This document shows positions 62,213-64,000 of a stretch of DNA of 64,000 nucleotides, in pieces; positions within the stretch are counted from its first letter, which is position 1, and the number at the start of each line of letters is the position of its first letter. The notes under the pieces are model-generated. The model saw only the letters and a program-made list of their open reading frames with translations. It made no database searches and was not told the DNA's origin. Source of the stretch: Actinomadura citrea (GTDB lineage Bacteria > Actinomycetota > Actinomycetes > Streptosporangiales > Streptosporangiaceae); contig NZ_JACCBT010000001.1 of NCBI RefSeq assembly GCF_013409045.1, forward strand, positions 2,914,001 to 2,978,000. The letters run 5' to 3'. The translations under genes and the position numbers were made by a program.

Positions 62213-63604
62213 TCAGCCGTGCACGTGCAGTGGTTTGCCGGCGAGGGCGAGATGCGCCTCGCCGACCGCCTCGGACTGGGTCGGGTGGGGGTGGATCAGC
62301 TGGGCGACCTCACCGGGCAGGGCCTCCCAGTTGTAGATGAGCTGCCCCTCCGCGATGAGCTCGCCGACGCGTGCGCCGACCATGTGGAGGCCGAGGACGG
62401 GTCCGTCCACGGCCGCGATCACCTTGACCTCGCCCTGCGTCCCCAGGATCTTGCTCTTGGGGTTGCCGGCCAGGTCGTAGGTGACCTCCTTGATCTCGTA
62501 CCCGCGCTCACGGGCCACGGCGGACGTGATGCCGACCGAGGCCACCTCGGGGTCGGAGTAGGTGATGCGAGGGACGCCGTCGTAGTCGATCGGCGGCGGG
62601 GCGAGCCCGCTCAGCCGCTCGGCGACGAGGATGCCCTCGGCGAAGCCCACGTGGGCCAGCTGGGGGGTCGGGACGAGGTCGCCGACCGCGGAGATCGTGG
62701 GGACGCTCGTCCGGCAGTACTCGTCGACCTTGACGAACCCGCGCTCGGTCTCGACGCCGGCCTCGGCCAGGCCGATGCCGTCGGAGACCGGTCCGCGGCC
62801 CACCGCCACGAGCAGCAGCTCCGCGTCGATGGTCTTGCCGTCCTCCAGGGTGACGGAGACGCCGCCCTGCGTCGTCTTGGCGGTCTGGAACCGGGTGCCG
62901 AGCTCGAACTTGATGCCGCGCTTGCGGAAGGCGCGCTCCAGCCGCTTGGAGCTGGTCTCCTCCTCCAGCGGGAGCAGGTGCGGCAGCGCCTCCACGATCG
63001 TGACCTCGGCGCCGAACGAGCGCCACACGCTGGCGAACTCGACGCCGATGACGCCGCCTCCGAGGATGACGACCGAGCCGGGGACGTGCTCCAGCCGCAG
63101 CGCGTGGTCGCTGGAGATGACGCGCTCGCCGTCGATGTCCAGGCCGGGCAGCGACTTGGGCGCCGACCCGGTGCCGAGCACGATGTGCCCGGCCTCGATG
63201 CGGCGGGTGCCCTCGGCGGTGTCGACCTCGACCGTGGTGGGGCCGGCCAGCCGCCCGGTGCCGTGCACGACCTCGATGCCCCGGGACTTGATCAGCCCGG
63301 TGAGGCCCTTGACGGTCGTCGAGACGACCTTGTCCTTGTAGGCGTTCACCCCGGCGACGTCGATGCCCTCGAAGGTGGCCTTCACGCCGAACTTCGCCGC
63401 CTCGCGCGACTGGTCCGCCACCTCGGCCGCGTGCAGCAGCGCCTTGGTGGGGATGCAGCCGCGGTTGAGGCACGTCCCGCCGAGCGCCTCGTCCCGCTCG
63501 ATGAGCGCGACCGACCTGCCGAGCTCGGCGGCGCGCAGCGCGCACGCGTATCCGCCGCTGCCGGCACCCAGGACGACGATGTCGAAGGGGCCGTTGTTTG
63601 CCAC
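62213..63604 (-). CDS. lpdA: Dihydrolipoyl dehydrogenase (E3)
   Basis: The 463-aa flavoprotein reoxidises dihydrolipoyl groups using NAD+. FAD-binding motif VVLGAGSGGYACAL, redox disulfide GGTCLNRGCIPTK (Cys45-Cys50), NAD motif VVILGGGVIGVEF, and catalytic His440/Glu445 in HPHPTQSEAVGEAH are all present. It is the E3 component for SucB, whose gene starts 36 bp downstream, so the pair is likely co-transcribed. Confidence 0.97.
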   Translation of the reverse strand: MANNGPFDIVVLGAGSGGYACALRAAELGRSVALIERDEALGGTCLNRGCIPTKALLHAAEVADQSREAAKFGVKATFEGIDVAGVNAYKDKVVSTTVKGLTGLIKSRGIEVVHGTGRLAGPTTVEVDTAEGTRRIEAGHIVLGTGSAPKSLPGLDIDGERVISSDHALRLEHVPGSVVILGGGVIGVEFASVWRSFGAEVTIVEALPHLLPLEEETSSKRLERAFRKRGIKFELGTRFQTAKTTQGGVSVTLEDGKTIDAELLLVAVGRGPVSDGIGLAEAGVETERGFVKVDEYCRTSVPTISAVGDLVPTPQLAHVGFAEGILVAERLSGLAPPPIDYDGVPRITYSDPEVASVGITSAVARERGYEIKEVTYDLAGNPKSKILGTQGEVKVIAAVDGPVLGLHMVGARVGELIAEGQLIYNWEALPGEVAQLIHPHPTQSEAVGEAHLALAGKPLHVHG

Positions 63605-63717
63605 TGGACGCTCCCTTTCCCCGGTTGTGGCGCCGCGTGGATCGCGGCGACCTGGGCGGGGCGGGGCGCACCGGCAGCCCGGGCCCCCACCGCCACAAGA
63701 AAAACCTATTGTGTTCT

Positions 63718-63738
63718 CCGCCCGCTCACAGCGGGCGG
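63718..63738. terminator. 9-bp hairpin between pepA and lpdA
   Basis: CCGCCCGCT (63718-63726) pairs with AGCGGGCGG (63730-63738) around a CAC loop, 27 bp after the pepA stop codon. It probably ends the pepA transcript. The A/T-rich sequence nearby (63696-63715) may hold the lpdA promoter. Confidence 0.65.
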
Positions 63739-63764
63739 GGCCCCTGCGGAATTCCCGTGGCCCC

Positions 63765-64000
63765 CTACAGGACGCCCGCGGCGACGTCTTCGGCGAGCTG
63801 GACCAGTGTGCGCGCCGCGGCGCCGGTGCCGCCCTTCGGCGTGTACCCGTACGGCTCGCCCTTGTGGAAGGCGGGGCCCGCGATGTCCAGGTGCGCCCAC
63901 TTGACGCCGTCCGGCACGAACTCCTTGAGGAACGTCCCGGCGACCAGCATGCCGCCCCAGCGCTCGCCGCTGATGTTGGCGATGTCGGCGACCGCGGAGT
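63765..64000 (-). CDS. pepA: Leucyl aminopeptidase (C-terminal part), 5' end outside window
   Basis: Seventy-eight codons including the stop are visible: [19 protein letters not shown], then [18 protein letters not shown] and [13 protein letters not shown], the C-terminal hallmark of M17 leucyl aminopeptidases. The catalytic and metal-binding residues lie beyond the window. In M. tuberculosis the corresponding gene (pepB, Rv2213) opens this conserved region. Confidence 0.92.
   Translation of the reverse strand, partial: SAVADIANISGERWGGMLVAGTFLKEFVPDGVKWAHLDIAGPAFHKGEPYGYTPKGGTGAAARTLVQLAEDVAAGVL

Noticed and set aside
60647..63904. A 1085-codon plus-strand open frame opposite sucB and lpdA
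   Set aside because: It is antisense to two well-conserved genes and shows low-complexity Gly/Leu/Arg runs only.

Overview
The window is very GC-rich, densely coded DNA with GTG/TTG starts, GTGA/ATGA start-stop overlaps, many candidate leaderless starts (TANNNT followed 6-7 nt later by ATG or GTG), two F420-linked enzymes, and families typical of actinomycetes (DUF5685, DUF5937, DUF4191, SpoIIE/PAS/GAF/ATPase phosphatase, AfsQ-like two-component system, baeRF3). This points to a filamentous actinobacterium. I would guess the Streptosporangiales (Actinomadura-like), but that placement is inference. No tRNA, rRNA, CRISPR array, transposase or prophage was seen.

Layout. 0-4.5 kb: a histidine phosphatase cut by the window edge, alanine dehydrogenase, glycerate kinase and a purine permease, all on the minus strand. 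4.6-7.5 kb: a PucR-type regulator reduced to its DNA-binding end, an XRE/TPR regulator, and a DUF5685 protein with an extreme cysteine tail. 7.6-12.2 kb: copC, a copD-ctaG fusion and a NarL-type two-component pair. 12.3-19 kb: an F420-dependent oxidoreductase, a baeRF3 protein, a possibly truncated membrane protein, an AfsQ1/Q2-like pair with a GerMN-like third gene, and a YdjM-like hydrolase. 19.2-26 kb: a LigD-type phosphoesterase fused to a degenerate ligase domain, an HhH membrane protein, map, small hypotheticals, an F420:NADP reductase, a K+ channel, and a wHTH/membrane-protein pair.

26-64 kb rests on a conserved actinobacterial backbone: panB, secreted peptidase, glnA2, glnE, glnA1, RDD, DUF4191, lipA, lipB, TIGR01777, sucB, pepA. 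Apart from the position of the peptidase gene, this is the order of M. tuberculosis Rv2225 back to Rv2213. Blocks are inserted into it. Between panB and glnA2 lie a DHA2 exporter with TetR, a SpoIIE phosphatase, nadE, an MFS exporter divergent from a DUF5937 regulator, a terpene synthase and an amino-acid ABC importer. Between glnE and glnA1 lie about 9.8 kb holding a PAP2 enzyme, the peptidase, OsmC, an SNF2 ATPase, an XRE/TPR regulator with an unknown partner, and an SRPBCC-ArsR-VOC operon. Lone insertions are a DUF1877 gene, a peptidase E gene and lpdA.

How the genes work together. Nitrogen: GlnA1 keeps the adenylylation tyrosine that GlnE would modify, GlnA2 lacks it, and both synthetase genes have GlnR-type boxes upstream (a complete double a-b operator at glnA1, a single GTAAC-N6-GTAAC at glnA2). 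Lipoate: lipB and lipA make the cofactor carried by SucB, whose E3 partner LpdA is encoded next door. Several transport or accessory genes carry visible local operators: an 18-bp perfect palindrome over the ATG of the DUF5937 regulator, two tandem ATAGCAAC-type palindromes at the SRPBCC-ArsR-VOC promoter, and a CGATAC-N6-GTATCG palindrome before the DHA2 exporter.
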